Source of the DNA: Hephaestia mangrovi
Lineage (GTDB): Bacteria; Pseudomonadota; Alphaproteobacteria; Sphingomonadales; Sphingomonadaceae
Assembly (NCBI RefSeq): GCF_019880555.1
Contig: NZ_JAINVU010000008.1
Coordinates: 1-64,000, forward strand
Direction: 5' to 3'
Length of the DNA stretch: 64,000 bases
Shown here: in pieces, positions 54,387 to 63,190 of the stretch
How positions within the stretch are numbered: the stretch's first letter is position 1
Layout: every line of letters starts with the position of its first letter
Made by a program: the position numbers and the translations under genes
The notes under the pieces: model-generated
Database searches by the model: none
Seen by the model: the letters and a program-made list of their open reading frames with translations, nothing else
What the model was told of the DNA's origin: nothing

Positions 54387-56906
54387 ATGTATAAGCCCGC
54401 TTGCCGCCTGCTTGCCGTTGCCTTGTTGATGGGCACCGGGATCGCGGCCCATGCGCGCCCGGCGTCCGTGCCGAGTGCCGCTGGCGAGATAAGGCAACAG
54501 GCCGGCGGCATCGAGGCCCGTCTCGGGGCGACGGTGCTTCGCGTCACGGCGCTGACCGACGCGATCATTCGCGTGCGCGTCGCCCGTGGCGGCACCTTTC
54601 CGGAGGATGCGAGCTGGGCGGTGCCGCATGACGTGCGCGCCAAGCGGGCTGCGGTGACGCCGACAAGCGACGGCTTCCGCACCGATGCGCTGGTGGTCAA
54701 AGTCGATCCGAAGACGCTGGCGCTGACCGTGACCGATCCGGCGGGCAAGGTCATCACCGCCGATACCGCGCAACCGATCGACCTCGACGGCACCGCCTTC
54801 ACGCTGCGCAAGGCGCTGCCGATCGGCGAGCATATCTACGGGCTGGGCGACAAGACCGGCGGCACGCTCGATCGCCGCGGCAAGACGTTCGTCGACTGGA
54901 ATACCGATGCCTATGGCTTCGACAGCTCGACCGACCCGATCTACAAGTCGATTCCGTTCTTCATCGGCGTCGGCGGCGAAGGCGGCAGCTATGGCGTGCT
55001 GCTCGACAATACGTGGCGGACCTGGTTCGATTTCGGGCACAAGGCGGCGGACACGCTGGCGATGGGCGGGCCGGATGGCCCGATCGATTATTACATCATC
55101 GCCGGGCCGACCACGCGCGAGGTGGTGCGCCGCTACACCGATCTCACCGGCAAGGCGCCACTCGCACCCGAATGGGCGCTGGGTTATCAGCAATCGCGCT
55201 ACAGCTACATGTCCGCCGACGAGACGCGGCGGATCGCCGCTACGCTGCGCAAGGACGCGATCCCGACCGACGTGATCTGGCTCGACATCGATTTTCAGGA
55301 TCGCAACCGCCCGTTCACGGTCGACAAGCACACGTTTCCGAATCTCAAACAACTGGCCGCCGATCTCGATGCGCAGGGCATCAAGCTGGTCACGATCGCC
55401 GACCTTCACGTCGCTGCCGCGCCGAACCAGGGCTATGCCCCCTATGATACGGGCATCAAGGCCGACGCTTTCGTCCACAATCCCGATGGCTCGGTATTTG
55501 TCGGGCCGGTGTGGCCGGGCCCGTCGGTCTTTCCGGACTTCACCGACGCGAAAGTTCGGGCCTGGTGGGGCAGCAATTTCAAGGCATTCGTGAATGATGG
55601 CGTCGCCGGTTTCTGGAACGACATGAATGAACCCTCGGTCTTCGAGACGCCGACGATGACGATGCCGCTGGATATTGTTCACCATGTCGCCAGCGACGAT
55701 TTCGCGCCGCGCAATGCCACGCATGCCGAAATCCACAATGTCTTCGGGATGGAGAATACGCGCGCGACCTATGACGGCATCAAGGCGCTGCGCCCCGATG
55801 AGCGTGCCTTCGTGATGACGCGGGCGAGCTATGCCGGTGGCCAGCGTTACGCGGTGACCTGGACCGGCGACAACAGCTCGACCTGGGATCACCTGCGGCT
55901 GTCGGTGCATCAGCTGATCAACCTCGGCCTGTCCGGTTTCGCTTATGCCGGTGCCGATGTCGGTGGGTTCACCGGCGGGCCGAGCCCGGAGCTGCTGACG
56001 CGCTGGTTCGAGATCGCTGCCTTCACGCCGATCTTTCGCGATCATGCCGCCAAGGGCACGCCGCGTGCCGAGCCGTGGGTCGACGGGCCCGAGCAGCTCG
56101 CGATCCGGCGCCGCTTCGTCGAGCAACGCTATCGGCTGTTGCCCTATATCTATGCGCTCGCGGACCAGAACGCGCGCACCGGTGATCCGCTGATGCGGCC
56201 CGTGTTCTACGATTATCCCGACGCCGCGGCCGCGACATGCGATCAATCGATGGATTTCACGCTGGGTCGATCCTTGCTGGTCGCGCCACCGCCAAAGATG
56301 GAATCGCCCGAGGCTTATGACGTCTGCCTGCCGAAGGGGGGGTGGTATGATTACTGGACCGGCCAAGCGGTGATCGCGACGGCGAGCGGCGAACCCGGCA
56401 CGCCGGTCAACGAACAGATCGCGGCCGCGCCGACGGGAGACGCGGTTCGCCTGACCGAGCATCCCGCGCTCGATCGGCTGCCGGTGTTCGTTCGCGCCGG
56501 CACCATTCTGCCGCGCCAGCCCCTCGTCCAGAGCACCGCCGAAACGCCCGAGGGGCCGCTGTCGCTCGACATCTATCCCGGACCCGATTGTGCGGGCACG
56601 CTGTATCTCGATGACGGTCACTCGATGGCGTTCGAACGCGGCGACTATCTTCGGCAAACGGTTCGGTGTTCGACCGACGCCAACGGCAATCTGATAATCG
56701 ACTTCGGCCCGCGCGACGGCAAATACCGGCCTTGGTGGCGGCAGATCGCGCTGACCGTCCACGACTGGCGAGCGGCGGCAACGGTGACGGGCCCCGACGG
56801 GCGCCGCGTCGCCAAGCGCGCCGGGGCCGCCGCGCAAACCGTTGCCTTTACAATTCCCGACACGGCGAGCGCGGCACGGTTCACGGTGAGCGGTGCAGTT
56901 CGATAG
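54387..56906 (+). CDS. Exported GH31 alpha-glucosidase
   Basis: An 839-residue protein with a signal peptide (to about AHA, residue 23). The GH31 barrel has the nucleophile Asp412 in GFWNDMNEPSVF and the probable acid/base Asp495 in WTGDNSSTW. An N-terminal beta domain (KALPIGEHIYGLGDKTG) and C-terminal beta domains (LPVFVRAGTILP, LYLDDGHS) complete the family layout. It releases glucose from the non-reducing ends of alpha-glucan oligomers in the periplasm, or possibly acts on an isomalto- or xylo-type substrate. Likely in the same unit as the TonB receptor 109 bp upstream. Confidence 0.93.
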   Translation: MYKPACRLLAVALLMGTGIAAHARPASVPSAAGEIRQQAGGIEARLGATVLRVTALTDAIIRVRVARGGTFPEDASWAVPHDVRAKRAAVTPTSDGFRTDALVVKVDPKTLALTVTDPAGKVITADTAQPIDLDGTAFTLRKALPIGEHIYGLGDKTGGTLDRRGKTFVDWNTDAYGFDSSTDPIYKSIPFFIGVGGEGGSYGVLLDNTWRTWFDFGHKAADTLAMGGPDGPIDYYIIAGPTTREVVRRYTDLTGKAPLAPEWALGYQQSRYSYMSADETRRIAATLRKDAIPTDVIWLDIDFQDRNRPFTVDKHTFPNLKQLAADLDAQGIKLVTIADLHVAAAPNQGYAPYDTGIKADAFVHNPDGSVFVGPVWPGPSVFPDFTDAKVRAWWGSNFKAFVNDGVAGFWNDMNEPSVFETPTMTMPLDIVHHVASDDFAPRNATHAEIHNVFGMENTRATYDGIKALRPDERAFVMTRASYAGGQRYAVTWTGDNSSTWDHLRLSVHQLINLGLSGFAYAGADVGGFTGGPSPELLTRWFEIAAFTPIFRDHAAKGTPRAEPWVDGPEQLAIRRRFVEQRYRLLPYIYALADQNARTGDPLMRPVFYDYPDAAAATCDQSMDFTLGRSLLVAPPPKMESPEAYDVCLPKGGWYDYWTGQAVIATASGEPGTPVNEQIAAAPTGDAVRLTEHPALDRLPVFVRAGTILPRQPLVQSTAETPEGPLSLDIYPGPDCAGTLYLDDGHSMAFERGDYLRQTVRCSTDANGNLIIDFGPRDGKYRPWWRQIALTVHDWRAAATVTGPDGRRVAKRAGAAAQTVAFTIPDTASAARFTVSGAVR

Positions 56907-56932
56907 CTCCACGGGCATACACGCCGGAAGCT

Positions 56933-58522
56933 CTAGCTGATCATCCGTTCGAGCGTGCCGATCCGGTCCGCCTCGGATGCGGGCTTGTCGGTCCGGATGC
57001 GGTTGATCCGCGGAAAGCGCATCGCCACGCCCGATTTGTGACGCTTCGAAACGTGGATCGAATCGAAGGCGATTTCCAGCACCAGCGTCTTTTCAACCTC
57101 GCGCACCGGGCCGAACCGGTCGATCGTGTGCGTGCGCACGAAACGATCGAGGAAGCGCAATTCTTCATCGGTGATGCCCGAATAGGCCTTGCCGACCGGC
57201 AGCAGGTCGCCAGTCTCGGTCCAGCAACCAAAGGTGTAGTCAGAATAGAAAGACGAGCGCCGGCCGTTGCCGCGCTGCGCGTACATCATCACGCAATCGG
57301 CGACTAATGGATCGCGCTTCCATTTGTACCACAAACCGGCGCGGCGCCCGGCGACATAAGGCGATGAGCGCCGCTTGAGCATGACGCCTTCGATCGCCGC
57401 ATCGCGCGCGCCGGCGCGCAACGCGGTGAGTGCCTCGAAATGCTCGGCGTCGATCACTGCCGAAAGATCGAAACGGGCAGGATCGAGCTGCTCGATAAAG
57501 GCTTCGAGCCGGGCACGCCGCGTGGTCCACGGCAGCTCGCGCAGATCGGCGTCGCCGTCGAACAGAATGTCGTAAAGCCTTACGAACGCAGGAAAATCGT
57601 CGAGCATCCGGCTCGAGACCTTCTTGCGGCCAAGCCGTTGCTGCAACGCGTTGAAGCTCGCGGCGCCAGCGCCGTCACCGAGCGCGGCGCCCTGATCGCC
57701 ACCTTTGACGAGCAATTCGCCATCGAGCACGCCGGGCTGGCGAAAGGCCGCCGCCACGTCCGGAAAGCTCGCCGTCACGTCGTCGCCGGCGCGGCTGTAG
57801 AGCCGGGTTTCCCCACCGGCATGGACCAGCTGAACGCGGATGCCGTCCCATTTCCACTCGGCGACATAATCGGCGAGATCGACCGCCGCGTCCTCCAGCG
57901 GGTGGGCGAGCATGAACGGACGGAAGACCGGCACGTCCGCCGGCGTCGGTTGTGCAGCCCTGCCTTCCGCCCATGCGAACAGCGCGTCGTAGGGCGGCGC
58001 GATGCCGTGCCAGACTTCCTCGACGGCATCGACATCGAGATCGAACGCATTTGCCAGCGCGGTCTTGGCGAGGCGCGCGGAAACGCCGATCCGCAACGCC
58101 CCGGTCGCCATCTTGAGTAACGCGAAGCGCTCCTCGGCATCGAGCCGGTCGAGCATCGCCGCCAGCACGCCGGGCGCTTCGGACCGCGATAGCGTCGCGA
58201 GCCGTTCGACCACCGTCGAAAGCCGCAGATCCTCGCCTTCGCCTTCGATGTCGCCGGGCCACAGCAGCGCCACCGTCTCCGCCGAATCGCCGACATAGTC
58301 ACGACTCATCCGGTAGAGCACTGGATCGACGCGCTGTTCGATCAGGCCGCGGATCAACGCGGGCTTGATCGCCGGCAGATCGAGATCGCCGGTCAGCGCC
58401 GCCATCGCCCAGCCGCGATCGGGGTCGGGCGTCGCGAGAAGGTAATCGCCGATCAGCCTGAGCTTGGCGTTGCGCGATCGCGTGTAGATCAGCGAATCGA
58501 GGAGCCGGGCAAAAGCGTGCAT
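56933..58522 (-). CDS. ATP-dependent DNA ligase (cisplatin-resistance/LigB-like type)
   Basis: A 529-residue ligase. The N-terminal helical domain precedes the nucleotidyltransferase core with the adenylated Lys224 in EWKWDGIRVQ, later DGELLVKGG, EGVMLKRRSSPY and WYKWKRD. This bacterial ATP-dependent form usually sits with a helicase, an exonuclease and a phosphoesterase in a damage-response cluster; here none of these is adjacent (the next phosphoesterase is of a different type). It is an accessory repair ligase, the main replicative one being NAD-dependent LigA elsewhere. Divergent from the phosphoesterase gene. Confidence 0.92.
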   Translation of the reverse strand: MHAFARLLDSLIYTRSRNAKLRLIGDYLLATPDPDRGWAMAALTGDLDLPAIKPALIRGLIEQRVDPVLYRMSRDYVGDSAETVALLWPGDIEGEGEDLRLSTVVERLATLSRSEAPGVLAAMLDRLDAEERFALLKMATGALRIGVSARLAKTALANAFDLDVDAVEEVWHGIAPPYDALFAWAEGRAAQPTPADVPVFRPFMLAHPLEDAAVDLADYVAEWKWDGIRVQLVHAGGETRLYSRAGDDVTASFPDVAAAFRQPGVLDGELLVKGGDQGAALGDGAGAASFNALQQRLGRKKVSSRMLDDFPAFVRLYDILFDGDADLRELPWTTRRARLEAFIEQLDPARFDLSAVIDAEHFEALTALRAGARDAAIEGVMLKRRSSPYVAGRRAGLWYKWKRDPLVADCVMMYAQRGNGRRSSFYSDYTFGCWTETGDLLPVGKAYSGITDEELRFLDRFVRTHTIDRFGPVREVEKTLVLEIAFDSIHVSKRHKSGVAMRFPRINRIRTDKPASEADRIGTLERMIS

Positions 58523-58570
58523 GGCGGCTCAACGCTGGCGATATTGTAAGGCTCCCGCTACGCAGCCGTG

Positions 58571-59407
58571 ATGCGTAAGGTCGTGAGAGTCATCGCCGGA
58601 CTGGTCTTGCTGGCCGCGATACTTGCCGCGATCGGCTATCACAACGCGCGCGCCGCGCCGGCGGTTCGTCGCGCATCGATCGTGCTGCCCGGCTGGCCGC
58701 GCGGCGCGGCGCCGGTGACGGTCGCGCTGCTGGCCGATATCCATATGCAAAGCGCGAGCATGGAGCCGCGGCGATTGCGGCGGATCGTGAAACAGATCGA
58801 TGCCCTGCATCCCGATCTGATCGTGCTGGCGGGCGATTTCATCGAAGGCGAGAGGAAGAGGGAGGCGGCTGATGCGCTGCCGCTGCTCGCCGGTCCGCTC
58901 GGCGGACTTCGTGCGCCGCTCGGGGTAATCGCCGTCCTGGGCAATCACGATCACTGGACCGATGCGCCCGCAGTCGTCGCGATGTTGCGTGCTCGAGGCA
59001 TTACCGTGCTCGATAACCAGGCGGTGCGGCGTGGACCGCTGGCGATCGGCGGGGTGGATGATCTCAACACGCATCACGCCCGGTCCGGAAAAGTGGTGGC
59101 AGCGATGCGACGCCTGCCCGGGGCTCGATTGCTGATCTCGCACACGCCCGACGTCGTGCATCATCTGCCGGATGACGTGCATCTCGTGCTGGCGGGGCAT
59201 ACCCATTGCGGGCAAATCGTGCTGCCGGTGATCGGTGCGCTCGCGAGCGTCGCCGATCCGCGGTATCGCTGTGGCCTGGTGCGTGATCCCGGGCGCGCGG
59301 TGATCGTCACCGCCGGCCTCGGCACCACGCTGCTACCGTTGCGCTTCGGCGCGCCGCCGGACGTGTGGCTGGTGCGCGTCAGCGGTCCGGCGTCGTCAGC
59401 TCGCTAG
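58571..59407 (+). CDS. Membrane-anchored metallophosphoesterase (YkuE-like)
   Basis: About 278 residues. An N-terminal membrane helix (VVRVIAGLVLLAAILAAIGY) is followed by the calcineurin-like core: VALLADIHM (Asp-x-His), VLAGDFIEG, VLGNHDHW, LISHTPDV and LAGHTHCGQ. It resembles YaeI/YkuE-type phosphoesterases, some of which act on UDP-sugar lipids or cell-envelope substrates; the substrate is unknown. The ATG at 58571 is used; a GTG one codon upstream is possible. Overlaps the end of the convergent RidA gene by 12 bp. Confidence 0.9.
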   Translation: MRKVVRVIAGLVLLAAILAAIGYHNARAAPAVRRASIVLPGWPRGAAPVTVALLADIHMQSASMEPRRLRRIVKQIDALHPDLIVLAGDFIEGERKREAADALPLLAGPLGGLRAPLGVIAVLGNHDHWTDAPAVVAMLRARGITVLDNQAVRRGPLAIGGVDDLNTHHARSGKVVAAMRRLPGARLLISHTPDVVHHLPDDVHLVLAGHTHCGQIVLPVIGALASVADPRYRCGLVRDPGRAVIVTAGLGTTLLPLRFGAPPDVWLVRVSGPASSAR

Positions 59408-59878
59408 ATCGTCCTCGGGCGAGATTTTAACGATCGCATCGATTTCCACCGCCGCGCCAAGTGGCAGGGTGGGGACGCCGACGGCGGAGCGGGCGTGGCG
59501 GCCGGCATCGCCGAACAGCGCGACCATCAGTTCGGAGGCGCCGTTGGCAACCTTCGGCTGATCGGTGAAATCCGCGGTCGAGTTGACGAACACGCCGAGC
59601 TTGACGATCCGTTCGACGCGATGGAGGCCGCCGAGCGCCGCTTTCATCTGCGCGACCAGCATCAGCGCGCACCGCTGCGCGGCTTCCTGACCGTAATCGA
59701 GATCGCGATCGGCGCCGAGCCTGCCGGTCATCAACTGGCCATGCTCGAACGGAAGCTGGCCGGAGATGTGGAGCAGCCCGCCTGCCTCGACGGCGGGGAC
59801 ATAGGCAGCGACGGGAGCGGCCGGCTCGGGCAGCTTGAGGTCGAGCTCGGCGAGCGTGCGTTCGATTCGATCGGTCAT
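59396..59878 (-). CDS. RidA-family (YjgF/YER057c) protein
   Basis: A 160-residue protein, longer than RidA itself (about 130). Family blocks: VEAGGLLHISGQLPFEHGQ, AAQRCALMLVAQMKAALGG, VERIVKLGVFVNSTADF and HARSAVGVPTLPLGAAVEID, with the conserved Arg in HARSAVG that holds the carboxylate of the enamine/imine substrate. The length and the ELMVALFGDAG segment suggest the RidA-like subgroup common in alphaproteobacteria. It probably hydrolyses reactive imines. Same direction as the HAD gene upstream, 33 bp away. Confidence 0.9.
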   Translation of the reverse strand: MTDRIERTLAELDLKLPEPAAPVAAYVPAVEAGGLLHISGQLPFEHGQLMTGRLGADRDLDYGQEAAQRCALMLVAQMKAALGGLHRVERIVKLGVFVNSTADFTDQPKVANGASELMVALFGDAGRHARSAVGVPTLPLGAAVEIDAIVKISPEDDLAS

Positions 59879-59911
59879 GGCCTTGGCAGGTGCCGGTCCG
59901 GGCCGCACCGG

Positions 59912-60538
59912 TCAAGCCCTGGCGGGTGAACCCGCTGCGAAGCGCTCGGTGATCCACGCCTGCGCATCGCGCCAGTCGTCGATCCGGGCGTGCGCCGCGG
60001 GCGCCGGCGGGACGCTGGGTGCAAGGCTGGGCTCGGAGACCATGTGGAGACGGTGGACTTCCGGCGCGTGGCGCGCCACAGAATCGTGATGGACAGCAAG
60101 ATCGTCGACAAACACCGTCACGCTCGCGCGATGTTCAGCGACGAGGCGCGCCACGGGATCGCCCTTGCCGCCCTGGTTGCATTCGACGCGGTGATCGATG
60201 CCGAAAGCGGCCAACTGATCGATTCGCGCCGTGCGGCAGGCGTCGGAAAGGTTGGTGAGGATGACGATGTCGGCGATGCCGGAGAGCGCCTGGAGCGCCT
60301 CGCGGGCGTGCGGCACCAGGGTCTGGCGTTCCATCTCGGCCGGGAAGAACCCGCCGAGCAGGCCCCACATCTCCTCCATGGTCGGGCGCGTACCGTCGGC
60401 GCGGGTCATGCTGTTGGCGAAATCGCCGCCATCGGGCGTGAAGGCGATATCGTGCGATTCGCGCAGCCACGTCCCAAAATGACGCACCATGTGCAGCAGC
60501 ACTTCATCGCAATCGCAGATCAACAGGGGCTTGGTCAT
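59912..60538 (-). CDS. HAD-superfamily hydrolase
   Basis: A 208-residue HAD protein. Motif I is ICDCDEVLL with nucleophile Asp9 and Asp11; motif II ILTNLSD; motif III with Lys near GGKGDP; motif IV VFVDDLAVHHDS. The small alpha-helical insertion after motif I indicates a type-I cap. It is a phosphatase of unknown substrate, perhaps nucleotide- or sugar-phosphate. The start overlaps the DUF3572 stop as ATGA, so both are translated together. Confidence 0.88.
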   Translation of the reverse strand: MTKPLLICDCDEVLLHMVRHFGTWLRESHDIAFTPDGGDFANSMTRADGTRPTMEEMWGLLGGFFPAEMERQTLVPHAREALQALSGIADIVILTNLSDACRTARIDQLAAFGIDHRVECNQGGKGDPVARLVAEHRASVTVFVDDLAVHHDSVARHAPEVHRLHMVSEPSLAPSVPPAPAAHARIDDWRDAQAWITERFAAGSPARA

Positions 60539-60810
60539 CGGGTCTCCAGGCAGCGGCGCGCCGCGATCAGATCGGCCGGCGCGGCGCCGATCGCCTTGGC
60601 GCAGGCGATCAGGTCCGGCTCATGATTTTCGAGAAAACAAAGGGTTGCGGCGAGGACGGCGGGCTCGGACGCGCGCGATCGCAAGTCTTCCGGGGAAAGG
60701 CCGGTGAGCGCGAGGAGCCGATAGGCACGATCGGAATCGCCCAGCGTCCAGGCCAGCGCGCGAAGCGCCAGCGCCATCGTGTCAGGCTCGATTGTCTCGA
60801 ATGGGAACAT
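60535..60810 (-). CDS. DUF3572 protein
   Basis: A 91-residue all-helical protein matching DUF3572 (ALALRALAWTLGDSDRAYRLLALTGL, then LCFLENHEPDLIACAKAIG). The family is confined mainly to alphaproteobacteria and has no known role. It is divergent from divK with about 40 bp between start codons and is coupled to a HAD hydrolase downstream. The DUF3572/divK pairing recurs in related genomes as far as I recall, which hints at a shared promoter. Confidence 0.85.
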   Translation of the reverse strand: MFPFETIEPDTMALALRALAWTLGDSDRAYRLLALTGLSPEDLRSRASEPAVLAATLCFLENHEPDLIACAKAIGAAPADLIAARRCLETR

Positions 60811-60850
60811 GCAGTAAATAGCGATGGTAGCGAGTAGGGACGATACGCAG

Positions 60851-61228
60851 GTGACAAAAAGGGTGCTCGTTGTCGAGGACAACGAACTCAATCTGAAACT
60901 GTTCTGCGATTTGCTGCGCGCGCACGAATTCGCCGCCGAACCGGTGCGCGACGGCCGCGACGCGATCATGCGCGCACGCGATTTCGATCCCGAACTGATC
61001 ATCATGGACATCCAGATGCCGCATGTCAGCGGTTTCGAACTGATCGAGACGTTGAAGGGCGATGACGCACTACGCCGCATCCCGATCATGGCGGTGACGG
61101 CCTATGCCGGCCGCGAGGACGAGGATCGCATCCGCGCCGCGGGGGCGGATGCTTATGTGTCGAAGCCGATCAGCCTCGCGCGCTTCGTCCAGGAAGTCTC
61201 GGCGCTGCTGCCCGAAGCAGTCAACTGA
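60851..61228 (+). CDS. divK: Single-domain response regulator DivK
   Basis: A 125-residue receiver. From the GTG start it reads TKRVLVVEDNELNLKLFCDLLRAHE; the phospho-acceptor is Asp53 (IIMDIQMP), with Thr83 in AVTAYAG and Lys105 in YVSKPIS, matching DivK of Caulobacter closely. DivK controls cell polarity and division through DivJ, PleC and DivL. An ATG at 60824 would add 9 residues without family support; the GTG has AGGGA 11 bases before it. Convergent with rpmG. Confidence 0.92.
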   Translation: MTKRVLVVEDNELNLKLFCDLLRAHEFAAEPVRDGRDAIMRARDFDPELIIMDIQMPHVSGFELIETLKGDDALRRIPIMAVTAYAGREDEDRIRAAGADAYVSKPISLARFVQEVSALLPEAVN

Positions 61229-61238
61229 TACGGAAAAA

Positions 61239-61262
61239 GCCGCAGGCGTTTCCGCTTGCGGC
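61239..61262 (-). terminator. Intrinsic terminator of rpmG
   Basis: GCCGCAGGCG and CGCTTGCGGC form a 10-bp stem (one G-U) around TTTC. On the minus strand it is followed by five T's, so it ends rpmG transcription; divK reads into it from the other side without a T-tract. Confidence 0.85.
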
Positions 61263-61312
61263 CTTGAGCCCCAGCCAGCGCCGGGGCCGCGTAAGTCGCG
61301 CGGGAGCGCGAG

Positions 61313-61480
61313 TTACTTGATCTTGGCTTCCTTGAACTCGACGTGCTTGCGCGCGACGGGATCATACTTGCGGAAGGTGAACTTCTCGGTCTGCGTGCGG
61401 GGATTCTTCTTGGTGACGTAGAAGAACCCGGTGTCCGCGGTGCTGACGAGCTTGATCTTGACGGTGGTCGGCTTGGCCAT
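61313..61480 (-). CDS. rpmG: 50S ribosomal protein L33
   Basis: A 55-residue L33 of the Cys-free type: [26 protein letters not shown], then [23 protein letters not shown]. It is a component of the large ribosomal subunit near the E site. The absence of the two CxxC pairs means it does not bind zinc. A good terminator follows about 50 bp downstream. Confidence 0.98.
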   Translation of the reverse strand: MAKPTTVKIKLVSTADTGFFYVTKKNPRTQTEKFTFRKYDPVARKHVEFKEAKIK

Positions 61481-61676
61481 GACCTGAAATCCTGCGTGTG
61501 TCTGAAACGGCAGAAGCGGCGAACGCGCGTCCGCCGCTCCTTGAAGGTGGCGCCGATGCGACAGCCGGGTGGAAAAGTCAAGGGCGCCACGCGCCGCTTT
61601 TCGCGCCGAGGCCGCTTTTAACGCGGCATTTACCATGCGGGCGCATGGTGCTTCCCTGACAGGTGGGAGTGGACTG

Positions 61677-62003
61677 ATGGGGGATGGCATCAATCGCGAC
61701 CCGGGATATGTCCGGATCGATCTTGCCCAGCGCATTGCCGCGCTCGACGCCCTGGCCGCGCATGGCCGGGCGGGTGATCTGGCGCAAGACCTTGATGCGA
61801 TCCGGCGGATTGCCCAGGCGGCGGGAATGCAGCCAGCTGTCTCGGTCGCGCATGTGCTCGATGCGGCGCTGGCACGCGGCGAGCGCGGGCCATTGATCCA
61901 TGGCTGGCTGGAGGTTCTGCGTGATGCGGTCGGCTGCGATCGCAACGATCTGCCGACCTGCGATGCCTATGTCGCCGCCTGCTCGGTGCGGCTGGCGAGC
62001 TGA
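61677..62003 (+). CDS. Conserved hypothetical protein
   Basis: I do not recognise the family. From the ATG at 61677 (GGTGGGAG upstream) it gives 108 residues, mostly helical: [51 protein letters not shown], then a Cys-bearing end ([20 protein letters not shown]). There is no signal peptide or membrane segment. The helical spacing and polar surface suggest a small protein-binding domain. It ends 8 bp before the GDT1-like gene and so is probably co-translated with it. Confidence 0.7.
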   Translation: MGDGINRDPGYVRIDLAQRIAALDALAAHGRAGDLAQDLDAIRRIAQAAGMQPAVSVAHVLDAALARGERGPLIHGWLEVLRDAVGCDRNDLPTCDAYVAACSVRLAS

Positions 62004-62011
62004 CCAGGGCC

Positions 62012-62572
62012 ATGGATGCGCTGATGGCCGCCCTGGTCGCGGCGCTCCTGGCCCAGGCAAGCGATCGTGGGGTGTGGCTCGCGGCTCGTCTCGGCGATCG
62101 ATTCGATCGGCATTGGACGGCGGTTGCCGGGTTGGTGATCGCGCTCGTCGGGATCAACGCGATCGCCGCGGCAGGCGCGACGCTGATCGCGCCGATGCTG
62201 ACACCCAATGCCAGCGCATTGCTGCTCGCCCTGGCGCTGATCTCGGCCGGCGGCGCGGCGCTGTTCGCGCCCAAGCCGCCCGCTGAAACCTTCCGCGGGG
62301 GCGCCTTCATCGCCAGCCTTGCCGCGCTGCTGGCGCTCGGCATCGGCGATCGCACGCAGTTCATCACCTTCGCGCTGGCGGCGCGGACGCCGATCCCGGC
62401 GCTCGCCGCGGTCGGGTCGACGCTCGGCGGGCTCGTCATCCTCGTTCCGGCGATGCTTGCGGGTGAGCGGGCCTATCGCGGTCTTCCCCACCGCGCGATC
62501 CGGTTGCCGATCGCGGCGCTGCTGCTGATTGTCGGCGCAATCGTCGGACTGGGCGCCTTGAGACTGCTCTGA
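62012..62572 (+). CDS. TMEM165/GDT1-like membrane protein, degenerate motifs
   Basis: A 186-residue protein with about six hydrophobic helices in two halves. The second half has ALGIGDRTQFITFALAAR, matching the E-x-G-D-(K/R)-(T/S) motif of the UPF0016/GDT1 cation transporters except that the leading Glu is Gly. The first half keeps only AQASDRG. Family members exchange Mn2+ or Ca2+ for H+; loss of both motif Glu residues makes ordinary ion transport doubtful. Coupled to a hypothetical gene upstream. Confidence 0.75.
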   Translation: MDALMAALVAALLAQASDRGVWLAARLGDRFDRHWTAVAGLVIALVGINAIAAAGATLIAPMLTPNASALLLALALISAGGAALFAPKPPAETFRGGAFIASLAALLALGIGDRTQFITFALAARTPIPALAAVGSTLGGLVILVPAMLAGERAYRGLPHRAIRLPIAALLLIVGAIVGLGALRLL

Positions 62573-62615
62573 AACACTCGATTACTGTTATCGTAAACTT
62601 GCGGATGCCGGGGAC

Positions 62616-62640
62616 GGACCCAATCTGGCAGTGAGCCGTT
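62616..62640 (+). promoter_or_regulatory. EcfG-like promoter of dps
   Basis: GGACC (62616-62620), 16 bases, CGTT (62637-62640). This matches the alphaproteobacterial general-stress consensus GGAAC-N16-CGTT with one change, at the right distance from the dps start. A TTAC-N7-GTAA dyad lies just upstream (62582-62596). Confidence 0.55.
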
Positions 62641-62681
62641 GTCGTTTCGTATCCACAATCAACGCATCAGGAGTTATCGCG

Positions 62682-63179
62682 ATGGCCGACACCAACGCTT
62701 CCCTCAAGACGCCCACCGACATCAAGTCGAACGAAGCCAAGACCGTGGCCGAGGCGCTCAACGGCATCCTCGCCGATACGTTTGCGCTTTACCTCAAGAC
62801 CAAGAATTTCCACTGGCATGTCTCCGGCCCGCATTTCCACGATTATCACCTGATGTTCGACGCGCAGGCATCGCAGATCTTCGCGACCACCGACGCGATT
62901 GCCGAGCGTGTGCGCAAGACCGGCAACACCACGCTGCGTTCGATCGGCGATGTTGCGCGGCACCAGACGATCAAGGACAATGACGCCGATTTCGTGAAGC
63001 CCGAAGACATGCTCAAGGAGCTTCGCGACGACAATCTCAAGCTGGTCGAGAAGCTGCGCGAGGCCAAGGACATTGTCGACGAGGCCAAGGACAATGCGAC
63101 CAGCGGCATCCTCGACGACTGGACCGATCAGGCGGAGGAACGCGCCTGGTTCCTGTTCGAGGCCGCGCGGAAATCCTGA
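62682..63179 (+). CDS. dps: Dps ferritin-like DNA-binding/iron-storage protein
   Basis: A 165-residue Dps. The intersubunit ferroxidase centre is visible in KTKNFHWHVSGPHFHDYHLMFDAQ (His and Asp/Glu ligands), and the last helices match the family. A 12-subunit shell oxidises Fe(II) with H2O2, protecting DNA in stationary phase and oxidative stress. The ATG at 62682 follows CAGGAG. A promoter resembling the EcfG type lies upstream. A strong hairpin separates it from the DUF1328 gene. Confidence 0.95.
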   Translation: MADTNASLKTPTDIKSNEAKTVAEALNGILADTFALYLKTKNFHWHVSGPHFHDYHLMFDAQASQIFATTDAIAERVRKTGNTTLRSIGDVARHQTIKDNDADFVKPEDMLKELRDDNLKLVEKLREAKDIVDEAKDNATSGILDDWTDQAEERAWFLFEAARKS

Positions 63180-63190
63180 ATAAGCCGCGA

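Noticed and set aside
52091..56918. Two leftward open frames of over 900 codons opposite the TonB receptor and GH31
   Set aside because: Shadows of genes with clear motifs; both are low-complexity Arg/Ala/Gly-rich.
58571..59407. Phosphoesterase as the ligase-associated PdeM protein
   Set aside because: It has an N-terminal membrane helix and YkuE-like blocks; PdeM proteins are shorter and soluble.
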